A stretch of DNA of 64,000 nucleotides from Pleodorina starrii (taxonomy: Eukaryota > Chlorophyta > Chlorophyceae > Chlamydomonadales > Volvocaceae), in contig BRXU01000007.1 in assembly GCA_030267565.1 (NCBI GenBank), forward strand, positions 3,596,001 through 3,660,000, written 5' to 3'. How positions within the stretch are numbered: position 1 is the stretch's first letter; each line of letters begins with the position of its first letter. The notes below the pieces were generated by a model. That model was given only the letters and a program-made list of their open reading frames with translations. It had not been told where the DNA came from and made no database searches. This document shows positions 39,324-49,770 of the stretch, in pieces. Both the position numbers and the translations under genes were made by a program.

Positions 39324-42300
39324 CATTGAGATGTCACCCGCATGACACCCCCCACGCCTGCATCCGCATCACCGCATCCTCCGTGACCCCTAGACGACTG
39401 CTGCCGCCGCTGCAGTTGCTGCAGTTGCTGCTGCAGCTGCTGCTGCTCCTGCCGCTGCACGGTGACCACCTCGTCCGCCAGGTGCGCCAGCATGTGGCGA
39501 GGGTAGAGCTGCTCCAGGAGGCGGTGCTCCGTCTCCTGCATAAGGCCCAGCCGCCGCTCCAGCTGCACCTTGCCCGTCACATCGTCCTGCACAGCCACGG
39601 AGCCGGGTCAGTGAGCCGGAGCAGTCAGGGGAGGGGAGGGGAGCCGGGTCAGAAGCCGGAGCCGGAGCCGGAGCAGTGAGCAAGAGTGGGAGCAGTGACG
39701 CGAAGCCGTAGCCGGGAGCAGGAGCAGCAGCAGCAGGGAACAACAGCAGGGGGCAGGAGGAGCGTTAAGTAGAGCAGGCCGCATGCTGTTTCCACGTGCC
39801 TCCCAAACCACAGCTCCCCAACGCGGGAGCACTCGCCGACCCCGCTGACGTGCAGCCGCCAATTCCGTCCAGCCTATCCTTACCTGCATCACCACAATCA
39901 CGCTACGCCCCGTGACTGGATCCACCGCCGGTGTGGCGATGACGCGGTGCCAGCAGCAGCCCGGCACCGGCGGCAGCGACCGCGACCGGTCCAGCAAGCC
40001 CGACGGCGGCGACGATTCAAGCCCAGCCTCCGGGCCCCTTGCAAGCAGGCATGGGCCTCGGGCCGGCGGCCGCGGCAGCGGTGGCCGTCGCGGTGGTGGC
40101 ACAACGGGCGCCCGAGCAGCCCAGCGGCTGGGTTCACGAACCGTCATCCCCGGGTATTGCTGGGGCGCCGCCTCCCGTCCTTCCGAGGGGCTATCTTGGG
40201 CCTGCCGCTGCCCCTGCTGCTGCTGATGGGTTGAGGGCCCAAGCTCCTCCGGATTCTCCGACGGGTGCACTACTGCTGCTGCTATGCCAATTCTTGCAGC
40301 TTGGGCTCCAGTAGCGGCTGCAGCTGTAGCAACCGCTGTAGCCGCCGCTGTACCCTTGACGGCAGCGGCTGTGTTGGCTGCAGACCCTGACGCGGCTGCG
40401 GCAGCGTTCTTCAGCGCCACGTGGAGGCTCACCGCGTCAGGGCTGTCGCGCCCTTCCAGGTCACTGCTACCCCCACCGCCGCCACCGCTGCCGCTGCCGA
40501 GCCCGGGCACCTGGCCCTGCGACCTCGCCGCGCACACGAGAGCTGACTGGCGGAACGTCGCCACCATGCCCCACTCCGTCTCATCGCTCACGTAGGTGGG
40601 TAGTTTCTGAAGCGCCTCATTGCTGCGGCCCGGAGACTCGCACGCGTGCGCCGCCGCCTGCACCGCCTTCCCATCGTCAATGGGAATGGCGGCAGCCGGA
40701 CTGGAGGAGGAGCCGGGGACGCCGTCGCCGCCGCAGTAATGAAGCCCCTGCCCTGCTGCTGCTGCTGCTGCTGCAGTGTCCGCTGCGGCTGTGACGCTGC
40801 TGTGGGGAGCTGGCGCCACATCTGGGCCGTCCTTATTCCGAAGCTCTCTCACATCCGCCGCCACCGCCACCGCCGCCACCACCGGTGGGCTCAAATGCAG
40901 GATGCGCTGTCTGCGCCAGCTGGCCGACAAACTGTCATCCATCGTCTCAACGGCCCCGTCAGGCTGCGGCGGTGCCGGGCGCGTGCCGGCGTCGGCAGCA
41001 CCCGCCTTAATGGCCACCACCGCCGCCGCCACAGCCGCATCACTGATACCCCCAAGTGGCGGCAAGGACCACGGGAAGACCGGCGCCGCATCTCCTGCCT
41101 GCTCAGTTGCCTGTTGTGCAGCGGACGCCTGGAACTGTACGACAAGGGACGGAGCCCCTGCGGCGGACGGCGCTGCTGACAGCGGCAGCGACGTGCTGGG
41201 TCTTGGCGGTGTGGTGGGACCCAACTGCCACGGTGTATGGCCGTCTTGATGTCCTCGGCCCAGCTCCGCAGCCGGCGCCTCATTAGGCAACGTTCGCAGC
41301 ACTGGTGATGACAGGGCCAAGTCAGCGCTGGCGGCGGATTGCAATGCCACGCCCACCGCCGCTGCTGCCGCCGCCCCTGGTACCATCTTACTCATCATAG
41401 GCGCCGCGGGGCCGCCTCGGGAGCCGGCGCCGCCGCAGGCTGCAGCAATCATTCGTTCCGTACTGGTGCTACGGCAGATGTACGGCAGCACATGTGCGCT
41501 CAGGGGTGCCGTACTTGCACAGTCGCTGGCAGCTGCGGAGAACAACCAGGATGGGGTCACGTCGCCCGCCAAGGTCCCTGCCGTGCGCTCGTCCAGGAAG
41601 CTGCAAGCTGTCGTACGGCCACCGTTGCTGCTGGCCTGACTGCACCAAGCAGGGCGGCTGCCACCTTGGGGCGCGAGCCTGCCGTGGCTGCCACTGGCCA
41701 GACGGCTACACCGTTGCTGGAGGGTGGGTGTATTCGAGTGGGAGAAGTTGGAGGGCTGCATCGGTTCTGATGTGAGCTGTGCACTGCAGCAGGCGTCGCT
41801 TGCCGAAGCCGCGGCCCCAGCGGCAAGCACGTATCCAAGACCCGCAGGCCCGGATCCAGGGCCTGCTGGTCCGGATCCAAGGCCTGCTGGTCCGGATCCA
41901 AGACGCGCAGGTCCAGATCCAGGGCCCGCAGGCCTGGATCCAAAGCCCACGGACTCGAATCCAGGGCCCGCAGTTCCGGATTCAAATCCCGCAGGTCTGC
42001 ATTCAAGGCTTGCACGCCTCCGAGGCCCGGATCCAATGCCGGCTGGGCCAGATCCAAGCCTAGAAGGCCCGGACCCCAGCCTCGCAGCCCCCACTATCCC
42101 ATCCGAGCCGGCAAGGGACAGGCTGGTGCAGTCACCGCTGACACCCGAGCCGAAGCTGTCTGGGCAGCGGGGCCACGAGCACGACCCTTCACGCCGCCCC
42201 AGCAACCTGGCTGCGGGTGCGGCCACCCGGGGAAGCTGTCGTGCAAAACACTCATCATCGCTGGTGTCAAGTTCCCCCTGCTGCTTCTGTTGCTGCTGTT

Positions 42301-45300
42301 GTGGCAGCGGAGGTGGTGGTGGCGGTGACTGAAGCCCAGGCGGTCTTAAAAGGCCTTCACCCTGGGCCACACCGCCAGCATGTGATGCAGGTGCAGCAGC
42401 TAGAGCCACAGCGGCTGCGGTCGCCGTTTCAGTGCCGGCGGTTGCGGCGGCGGGAGATCCCAGGCCTCCGGCCAGTACGGCAGTCGCAGAGAGGCGCTGG
42501 AGGCCAGTGGCACTGCCTGCAGGTGACCGCATGTACGACAGCTTCCCGTACTGCGTACTGCTGTACGGATTGTACGGATGTCCGATGGACAACGTTCTGG
42601 CCAGGCTCGGGTTCTCGCTCAGTGCTAGTGCGAGCACCGAAGTCGCCAGCGGGCCGCTTCCAGCCGATAGCGCCTCCTCCAAGTGCTCTGCGGTGACGGC
42701 GGCGGCGCCGTCCAGCGGCGTCGCCGAGCCGCCGGCACTGCCGTACATCGACGGCGCCGCTGCGCCGAGGGTGTCGGTGGAGAGGAACGGGGATCGCGGG
42801 CAGAAGGGCTGGAAAGCCATCATGGCAGCGTCCGCTGCCGCTGACACCGCCGCCGCCGCCGGAGCCAGGCGGGGCGTCTCCGATGCGGCTGCGGCTGCGG
42901 CGTTCCTGACGGCGAGGCTGGCAGTAGCGCTGATCCCGCGACTGCACGTGTGGGACCTGACCGCCCGGTACGACTGCGCGCCGCTGTGCGGCCGGCCTTG
43001 TACGGCACCGTACGGTGCGGGGGACAGCATCGGGGATGGCAGGTCGTAGCTCTGCGGCCGGCGTGGGGAGTAACAGGCGGGGCGGCATGGACCCGAGGTG
43101 CTGCCAGCAGCGGCGGCGGCTCCGGCGCCGGCGCCGCTGGGCGGCGCCTCCGTCACCATCACCGCCATGCTTTCACAGGGGGATGAATGGGTGGCATCAT
43201 CGCACAATTGCGCAACCTCCACCAGCGTTTCGGCGGGGTGGTGGCTAACAGAGGAGCGGTATCCAAGCGACGCTGGGGAACCCCACTGCTGCTGCTGAGC
43301 CGGCCAACGGTCTTGAGAGAACCCGAGCGGGCTTTGGAGACGGCGGGGGCGGGCAGGAGCGGGCGGCTGGTCGGCGCACCCGCCCTGCGCCCATCGGCCT
43401 GGGGCGCCTCCGTCCTCATCCACCAGCAGTGCGCCATCTGCCGCACCGCTGTTGGCCGACACGGGCACAGATACACGTGACGCCGGTGCTTCAGCGGCCT
43501 CGCTGACCTCCGGCGCCCCCTCCACAGCACTGGCTTCATAGTCTGAGATCACTAAGTGCGGCGGGACACGGAGGACACCTGCGGTCCAGAACACGGGGGG
43601 TGTCATGTACAGTACGTGTACAGGACATCCAGCACATCCTGTACTCTACTTCCTTACTTACTCTTTTCATATTCCCAACTTTGGTATCGAGACACACAGC
43701 GCTTCCGTCGAGTGTGCAACGCCTTGAGCGGCGGCACACCAAGCGCGCCCTTCCCTTCTCTTCCCTTCCCTTCCCTTCCTTTCATCCCATCTTCTTTCTT
43801 TCCGCCCCGCTCCTTTCCTTCCCTTCTCTAGCACACACGCGTGCAAAAGCTTGGCAGACACACCTTCCCTGAGTCCCGACCCTGCAGCTCACTCCCCCCG
43901 CACGCCGCACCTTTCCACACCCGCCCAGCGCCGTCTTTTCCGGCAGCCGCTGCCAACACCTCCAGCAGCCGCAACAGCTTCTGCGGCTCCAGGGCAAAGA
44001 GCTGTGCCAGCGCGCTTCCGGCCAGGGCAGCGGCGCCTGGGGCCACGTCCAGAGCGCCTGACAAAGCGCATGGGCCAGGACGGAGGGGTTTGTGGCGAGA
44101 GTAAGGACCGCACCAAAGCCCTTCAAGACAGCCCACCGCGAAATACCACCGCACCCCGCACCCCCCGGGCGGTATCTCAACATCCCGGGAGGGAACAGTA
44201 TTTTGATGGCTGAGTACGACGCAGTCATCGCAGTCTACCGCAGCTGCAGTACAATAAAAAGCATGGCCCGCTGGTCCCCGCACGGCAACGATCAAGCTAG
44301 GGCATGCGGTCACCGCAACAAAAGAGGTACAACAATACTCTAAAAGCGGTACTTTTGTGCTGTACGACATGGTGGTGGTCGTGGTGGTGGTGGTGGTGGT
44401 GGCGGTGGCGATGTGGATCGATTTGTGGAGCCCCTCGTGCGCCCAACCGTGGATACGAAGTTCTGCACCACTTGGGACATACACGGTTCCATCCTCGATA
44501 AATCCGCTTCCCCGATTTTACCGGAACGCAATGGAGGGCGCTACAGCTTACCCGCTGTGTACTCTCGGCATCGATGTTCCCCCTCAACGGCCGCGCTAAT
44601 CGGCGGTGCCGTCGCCACCACCACCGCCGACGACGATGCCGACGCCGCCAAAAAAGAGACAGATGGCGCCCCTGCTGCTGCTGCTGCGGTGGCGGCGGCG
44701 GCCGCTGCTGCTGCTGCTCCGGTCACAGCTGAGGCGGCATGTGAGCCCTGCAGGCGGTCCCCGTAGTACGCCCTGCTGCGGTGGTTTTGGAAAAGGATGG
44801 AGCCGTCCTGTACGGCAAAGACCGTGATGATGGAGGTGGAGGCTTCCACGATCAGGCCGTCACGGAGCGCCTGCCGTACAGGGGAGCATTCAAGTGGCAG
44901 CGGGATTTTGCTTAGGGCAGCAAGACCAGGGCCTACAAACCGGGCAGACCGGGAAGAGGAGCTCTCTGTTTTGCCGCGTCCCGCGAAAACGGGACGCGGC
45001 AAAACAAGTTGCAAGGAAGCGTGGCATTCAGCAGGCGAGGCTGCAACACGAAGGGGCACGAGTGACAAGCAGTACAAGATGTAGGTCGTACATTTCGTAA
45101 TAACCTACCTTTGCATCGGGGCGTTCGTTTATGGGTAACGTGTAGGGAGTTTCTTGTGGCCTGGAGGATGACACCTCTGGCGCCGGCGCAGCCTGATCAT
45201 CATTGAAACGCCCGTAAAGGTGCAGCGCCAGGGAAGGAATGGCAAAAAAGGGTTTGCACTAAAACTATATCGTTGATAATAACCATCAGTTCTTACCTGT

Positions 45301-45428
45301 AACTGCACCACTGGATGGCGCCGGCCTCTATCGTCGGTCTCCAGGTCAGCGCGGGGCGCTTTCGCCTGACCGTGAGGGACTGATCCATTTTTCTTGCAAA
45401 ACTTATGCCACAGAGCTGATAGGCACAT
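36469..45428 (-). CDS. PAS-containing class III nucleotide cyclase, guanylate-type
   Basis: Twelve minus-strand exons: 45428-45297, 45192-45109, 44870-44552, 44057-43911, 43578-39884, 39586-39092, 38770-38743, 38490-38384, 38190-37948, 37735-37603, 37149-37019, 36558-36469 (1867 aa, all phases close). PAS-like segments: [18 protein letters not shown] with AYYG (near 85-110), RVWKGVLRVPP, and [20 protein letters not shown] before [32 protein letters not shown] is the linker seen in algal cyclases. The catalytic domain (about 1625-1850) has [14 protein letters not shown] (D1631), [14 protein letters not shown] (E1671, D1675), [24 protein letters not shown] (C1792), [13 protein letters not shown] and [15 protein letters not shown]. 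Glu and Cys at the base-specificity sites point to GTP. The FGDTVN motif is FGSAVA, so the catalytic Asn position is Ala (A1799); R1803 is kept. No membrane segment is evident. Confidence 0.85.
37832..37913 (+). repeat. GA-rich microsatellite in cyclase intron
   Basis: GAGAAAGA, then (GA)n and (GGGA)n, in the intron between cyclase exons 37735-37603 and 38190-37948. Confidence 0.85.
41832..42012 (-). repeat. 21-bp coding minisatellite (heptapeptide repeat) in cyclase
   Basis: About eight to nine degenerate 21-bp units (CGGATCCAAGGCCTGCTGGT core on the plus strand) encode a GSGPAGL-type heptapeptide repeat in the large exon of the cyclase. Confidence 0.8.
44968..45005. repeat. Perfect 16-bp inverted repeat in cyclase intron 2
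   Basis: GTTTTGCCGCGTCCCG and its exact reverse complement flank a 6-base CGAAAA loop. Confidence 0.85.
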
Positions 45429-47520
45429 GTCCCAGAGCTACACTCGTGCGCTAACGTCTGGCTGCACCGGGCCCATCGCCTGTTGTCCCTACTGTGGTCC
45501 CGCCGAGTACCAGCGCTAATGCACCCAACCTGTTGAGACCATCAGGAAGGTCGAAAATGAGTTTATATTACGTGTACTGCGTGCACTCTAGTGTGAGTCC
45601 TTGCGAGCTCGTTATCAGCCTGTAAAATGCTAACTGTACAGTTTCTTACTGCAGCACCGCAGGTCTGTGATATAACGAAGGCCGATAAATGCCTCTAACG
45701 CTCGGAGTAACGGTTGCAACACAGACAACATTCATCATTGTGACGGTTGATGAACGTACCGTTCTGCACTCGCGGGCATAATAGGGACAACTGCCGAGCG
45801 CAAGGGCAAACATACCCCTCACCGCGTTCATTACCTGACAGCATGCTACCATGTTCATTTGCAGCTGAACGGTTTGGGATATGTCCAGTACGTACGTAAT
45901 GTTTTGGGCATTTGTCGAGTACGTCCACCAATTTCAGAGACGGCTGCAACGCTCGGATGGGCATAATTGGGCAACCTACCCGTACTTCCGTCCACTTAAT
46001 GCAATCGAAGCGGACCTGTCTTAGCCACAGACCTAACCTGTTGTCTCATGCTTTTGTGGTGCAATGCCATAGTAAGACAAAAGCGTGTTCCCAAATTCCT
46101 TCTTGGCCAGCATCCGCACTTGGTCTGGTGAGACTCCTGGCGCCATGCATTCGAGTGATTTTTCTGATCAGGAAACGCCAAGGCTTCGTAGTCCTGGACC
46201 GCCGAAAGCGCATACGGCTGCCCCGAAACTATTTGTGGCTTTCCCAGGTCCCAAGCCTTCTTTGGACGCGCGGCGCAAGGCAGCTGCGCCACTGCATGTC
46301 GGGGGTGTTACCTACACAGCTGACTCAGACCATGCCGAACCGCGCGCCTCAAAATATCTACACACACGCCCATACACACGTACGCGCACATCCAAACGTA
46401 CGCTAGAGCGAGCTGGAAGACGTGATTCCCACTTTAAGTGCAGCGCAACGGAGCATGCAGAGCATGGTAGGGGGTCCGTGTGACGTACGCGCGGCAACAT
46501 CATTACCAACGCAACACGCCTTTGCAGCCCCCTTGCGGCGCTACTCTGAGACATCCCATAACCATACATGAAACGATCAACAGCACACACGACCAAAACG
46601 CAAAACTGAAGCCCGCGCTTCTCCACCCAAACACGGATCCCCGCCAACCAATGACCTCATTCCGCTCGCATTCGCGCCATCCCACATCATATACGGTCGC
46701 ACCTCCAAAACGCCTCTGGGCGCTGTACATTGGCGCCCGTACATCTCTACTCGCCTCTGGACCCTTCATCCTTCATCCACGGTACCCTTGGGCTTGCCAG
46801 TACACCAATCGAGATGCACGGACATCTAGCATCCCATGCCGTCTCATGGATTTCTTCTGACTTTGACGAGGCAGGAAGCCTGACAGGAAGCCCGACGGGC
46901 AGTCCAGTCGCTGTCCAGTGCCTTGAGTAGTACTCTTCCTAGCTCTCTCCATTAACAACCCGCTTAGCTTCCCAAACGGTAATTTCGGTAGTTCCGTTAG
47001 TCCTCCCTACCGATTAAGCTCCTTGCTCTCCCTGGGGACGAGTGCACACGTCGCACTCAGAAGCCGTGCAGGCCGTGCTTGGATCCTTATTGGGGCAGTC
47101 AAGCCCAGCCCTCGGCCGCTCGCTGGTCCATCAAGCTTGCTTAGACCCTTCCGACACCAAAGCTGCGCACTTCGGAAGCTTAGGCTTTAAGAATTAACAA
47201 TACATTTCCGGAGGCTGAGGTCCCCGGGCCCCCGCATGACGTACGAGTGGTCAAATCCATATAGTGGTGCCCGCACGCGGAGGAAACTGCAAGGCCTCAT
47301 GGCGTCATGGGAGGCGGCTGCATCTTAGGGGGTCGTACGGTGTCCACTCATGGACTGGGTAATGAGGTCCACTTTGGGAGTGGACTACGTTCAAAGCTAC
47401 GTTTTTTATTACCCGAGACCACTAGGATTAGACTCTTCAAATGTGCAGTCCTTATACAACTTTCATAATTTGAAATGACCAGTGCGCTGCGGAAATGACC
47501 AAACGCTGCTGCATCACGCC
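45429..47520. other. Upstream flank of the cyclase gene, no gene seen
   Basis: Mixed, less GC-rich sequence. ORFs (for example 45912-46406 plus, 46503-46769 minus) show no motif or codon bias and overlap on both strands. The proximal few hundred bases probably hold the cyclase promoter. Confidence 0.4.
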
Positions 47521-47750
47521 TTGCTCTATCAGACCCGACCAGCACCCTGCGCCTCGCAAGACAACCTGTGTAGGAAAAGCATTCTTACAATTCTTCGGGT
47601 CCCTGAAGGCCCCGGTCTCAGCGGCGGATAAGAACTTGCTCTATCAGACCCGACCAGCACCCTGCGCCTCGCAAGACAACCTGTGTAGGAAAAGCATTCT
47701 TACAATTCTTCGGGTCCCTGAAGGCCCCGGTCTCAGCGGCGGATAAGAAG
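47521..47750 (+). repeat. Two-copy 115-bp tandem duplication
   Basis: Starting TTGCTCTATCAGACCCGACC, the unit at 47521-47635 is repeated essentially without change at 47636-47750. Confidence 0.9.
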
Positions 47751-48029
47751 AAGACGGAACTTCTTCTTTCTAGCTCAAATCGGGGCGAAGACTGCCTCTC
47801 GGGTCGCTTTTTTCATCAGGAATGCGTGGGCAGACCACCCAACGCTTCTTTCACTACAAACCCGTTCACGGTCCGGGCGGACGAGGTCACGAAAGAGCCG
47901 TTCCTAGAGCCTCGCGACCTGCGGCACCTGGCTTGCGAAGAGTGCTTAGTGGATTATCAAGGGCACAATGAGACAATGTTCAGTAACCGTACCGGTAAGG
48001 AGAGGCCCTGACCGCGCTTCGTTGGTCCA

Positions 48030-48600
48030 GCCGCCGTCCCCTGGCCCATGGGTCTCCAGGGTAGGCCTGTGGCACCGTCGCAGCCCAAGTCGCCTTCCGG
48101 CATGTCGGTCAAATTGCAAATCTGACTTCACCAATCGATTCCCCATGTCTGAAAACGGTACCCTACGTGTTTCTGCTGCAAAAGTCCAACCTTTGCCAGC
48201 CGCCGTCCCCTGGCCCATGGGTCTCCAGGGTAGGCCTGTGGCACCGTCGCAGCCCAAGTCGCCTTCCGGCATGTCGGTCAAATTGCAAATCTGACTTCAC
48301 CAATCGATTCCCCATGTCTGAAAACGGTACCCTACGTGTTTCTGCTGCAAAAGTCCAACCTTTGCCAGCCGCCGTCCCCTGGCCCATGGGTCTCCAGGGT
48401 AGGCCTGAGGCACCGTCGCAGCCCAAGTGGCCTTCCGGCATGTCGGTCAAATTGCAAATCTGACTTCACCAATCGATTCCCCATGTCTGAAAACGGTACC
48501 CTACGTGTTTCTGCTGCAAAAGTCCAACCTTTGCCAGCCGCCGTCCCCTGGCCCATGGGTCTCCAGGGTAGGCCTGAGGCACCGTCGCAGCCCAACCGAC
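48030..48600 (+). repeat. 169-bp tandem repeat, about 3.4 copies
   Basis: The marker CTGGCCCATGGGTCTCCAGG begins at 48041, 48210, 48379 and 48548, a constant 169-bp period. Copies differ at only a few bases. Confidence 0.9.
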
Positions 48601-49037
48601 GAAAGGCACTGAGGACACTGCTTTGGTAGCCGTTCTTGTACTCGTTGGTTGAACTCGGCTTCCAGGTTGGTTGAACTCGGCTGCCGCTGCCAAGCGATGC
48701 CAGGTTCGTCGGATCCGTCATCGTATGCCCCCTCAGCGTCATCGGTGCCTTGCGCAGCGGCGCCGAGACCGGGATCAGCATCACCAGGCGGCAAAGCCGG
48801 CGCCGCGGCACGCGCTGCCGCACGCTCTGCTGCGGACTCAGCAGCACTGCGCGTAAGTTCAGCATAGTACTCCGGGCCGGGGCGACTGCGTTTTTTCACT
48901 GGCGCAGGCTCGTGATCCTCAAGCATTTCTTCACGCGTCTTCCGTTTCCAAGGAATCTTTGGAACACGAGTTGTTTGTTTTTGGTCATCGTCTTCTATAT
49001 CCGCGAAAAGAGACTTACGATGCTTTTGCCTGGACAT
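48501..49037 (-). CDS. Hypothetical protein whose C-terminus runs into the 169-bp repeat
   Basis: A 178-codon frame from ATG at 49037. The N-terminal two thirds look like a real, charged, possibly nuclear protein: MSRQKHRKSLFADIEDDDQK, WKRKTREEMLEDHEP, VKKRSRPGPEYYAELTRSAA, then an Ala/Arg-rich helix. No family recognised. The last 35 or so residues are translated from the 169-bp tandem repeat, so the original C-terminus was probably replaced or the ORF is a truncated gene or transposon remnant. No introns are evident, unlike all other genes here. Confidence 0.4.
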   Translation of the reverse strand: MSRQKHRKSLFADIEDDDQKQTTRVPKIPWKRKTREEMLEDHEPAPVKKRSRPGPEYYAELTRSAAESAAERAAARAAAPALPPGDADPGLGAAAQGTDDAEGAYDDGSDEPGIAWQRQPSSTNLEAEFNQRVQERLPKQCPQCLSSVGLRRCLRPTLETHGPGDGGWQRLDFCSRNT

Positions 49038-49770
49038 CCTACCACTTCGATACCATCATAGCGTTCTTTGCGGCGTGCTGTCAAAGTGTTAAAGAGTTTA
49101 AGTAAGGTGATACTGTATTGGTGGCTCGTCGGGTGAAGAGTCTCTCGTAACACCACAGACCACGCGTACTGCGGGTACGCGGCAGGACTGCCACATCTTA
49201 CGTCACCTTCACAGTTCGAGCCTGATTAATACATAAAATAATATTTGTGTAAAAGAAGCAAGAAGGAACGCTGTAATTGCCTGTTCGAACGTTGTCCACT
49301 AGTCGAGTGGGTTTAGTTGCCCACTCCAGTAGTGGACTCGAATTGTCAGGGTGAGCTGCATGCGCCGCGGAATGCCTTTTGGGTAGCTTGACAGAAATTC
49401 GGCAGACCCGCATTTGAAATCTGGCTTTTGGTGGCCTCTGGCCCCGAATCCCGTGGGCCATGCGGGTATTTTACCGCTAAACGGGTACCCGTGACTAACG
49501 GCCCGGGCTAACGGCCCTCCGCAAGCTGTCGGCCAAGGCCTGTCGTATCGCTCATTATCAGACTGCGCTCTACCTGTCATTCATTGGATCGGATTACAAT
49601 AGTGTTGAACAGCTATGCACATCAAGTTTTGCTCCAAAGGTTGATTTGAATTTTTACCAGCGGCGCCTCAAGCAGACTGCCACTATCCTTTGCAGTTGGG
49701 ACACAGAAATACGCTACAAAGTGAAAAATAATTTGAACAGATAGTAGTACCGGTAGTGAAGCGGGACAGA
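49038..49770. other. Intergenic, 5' flank of the nucleoporin gene
   Basis: AT-richer than the flanking genes. No feature recognised; likely promoter and 5'UTR for the gene at 49771. Confidence 0.35.

Noticed and set aside
48030..48600. Regular tandem repeat, possible CRISPR-like array
   Set aside because: The whole 169-bp unit repeats without distinct spacers, and the genome is eukaryotic.
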